Assembly (NCBI GenBank): GCA_029213265.1
Contig: JARGNG010000045.1
Location: forward strand, 1-34,427
Length of the DNA: 34,427 nucleotides
DNA from: Verrucomicrobiales bacterium
GTDB lineage: Bacteria > Verrucomicrobiota > Verrucomicrobiia > Verrucomicrobiales > DEV007
Direction: 5' to 3'
The text below holds more notes on this DNA, generated by a model. It was not told where the DNA came from and searched no databases. It saw only the letters and a program-made list of their open reading frames with translations. The stretch itself is not shown here. The first letter of the stretch is position 1.

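Noticed and set aside
33778..34386. Antisense frame with an apparent internal repeat
   Set aside because: The repeat is only the reverse image of the Calx-beta-like units on the sense strand.
33046..34427. Tandem repeats as a possible CRISPR or transposon array
   Set aside because: Units are about 400 bases, stay in frame, and code for a beta-sandwich. There are no short identical repeats with unique spacers.

Overview
The window carries three genes, all on the + strand: a secreted type I sulfatase, a flavin-dependent halogenase-like oxidoreductase, and the first 30.7 kb of one giant gene that is still open at the right edge. The organism is most likely a member of the PVC superphylum, probably a marine Verrucomicrobiota. 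This rests on three things: the LEPR-XLL N-terminal motif (LEPRVLFSG) on a giant repetitive protein, a sulfatase subfamily that is abundant in Verrucomicrobiota, Planctomycetota and Lentisphaerota, and moderately GC-rich coding DNA with weak Shine-Dalgarno use. No rRNA, tRNA or other marker gene is present, so the phylum is an inference.

Layout: 1-96 is a leader. The sulfatase lies at 97-1716. A 126-base gap with a hairpin precedes the halogenase-like gene at 1843-3420. A 282-base gap, strongly AT-rich in its second half, then leads to the giant gene, which starts at 3703 and reads through to 34427 without a stop (at least 10,241 codons).

The giant product is a mosaic surface or secreted protein. 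In order it has: a basic N-terminus with LEPR-XLL; a small metzincin-like domain with HEQGHILGLED; a first Pmp-like right-handed beta-helix that ends in a choice-of-anchor-Q-like segment; a PKD-like domain; a second beta-helix; a PKD domain; fourteen FG-GAP-type blades (two seven-bladed propellers fit best); cadherin/VCBS-like domains; two carbohydrate-binding-like domains; three LamG-like domains set in haemagglutinin-like beta repeats; a long region with about fifteen autotransporter-associated (PATR-type) repeats and three copies of a module of about 330 residues; and finally Calx-beta-like repeats of about 133 residues that run off the window. The C-terminus, which would show the anchoring or export route, is not in view.

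The most striking property is nesting. Several guest domains sit inside host domains rather than between them: propellers, carbohydrate-binding folds, jelly-roll folds, LamG domains and small beta modules each interrupt a recognisable host that resumes afterwards. No cysteine codon was noticed anywhere in the giant frame. A possible but unproven joint role is attachment to, and processing of, sulfated polysaccharide: the giant protein would bind glycans or particles and the neighbouring sulfatase would desulfate them. The halogenase-like enzyme has no obvious link to that job.
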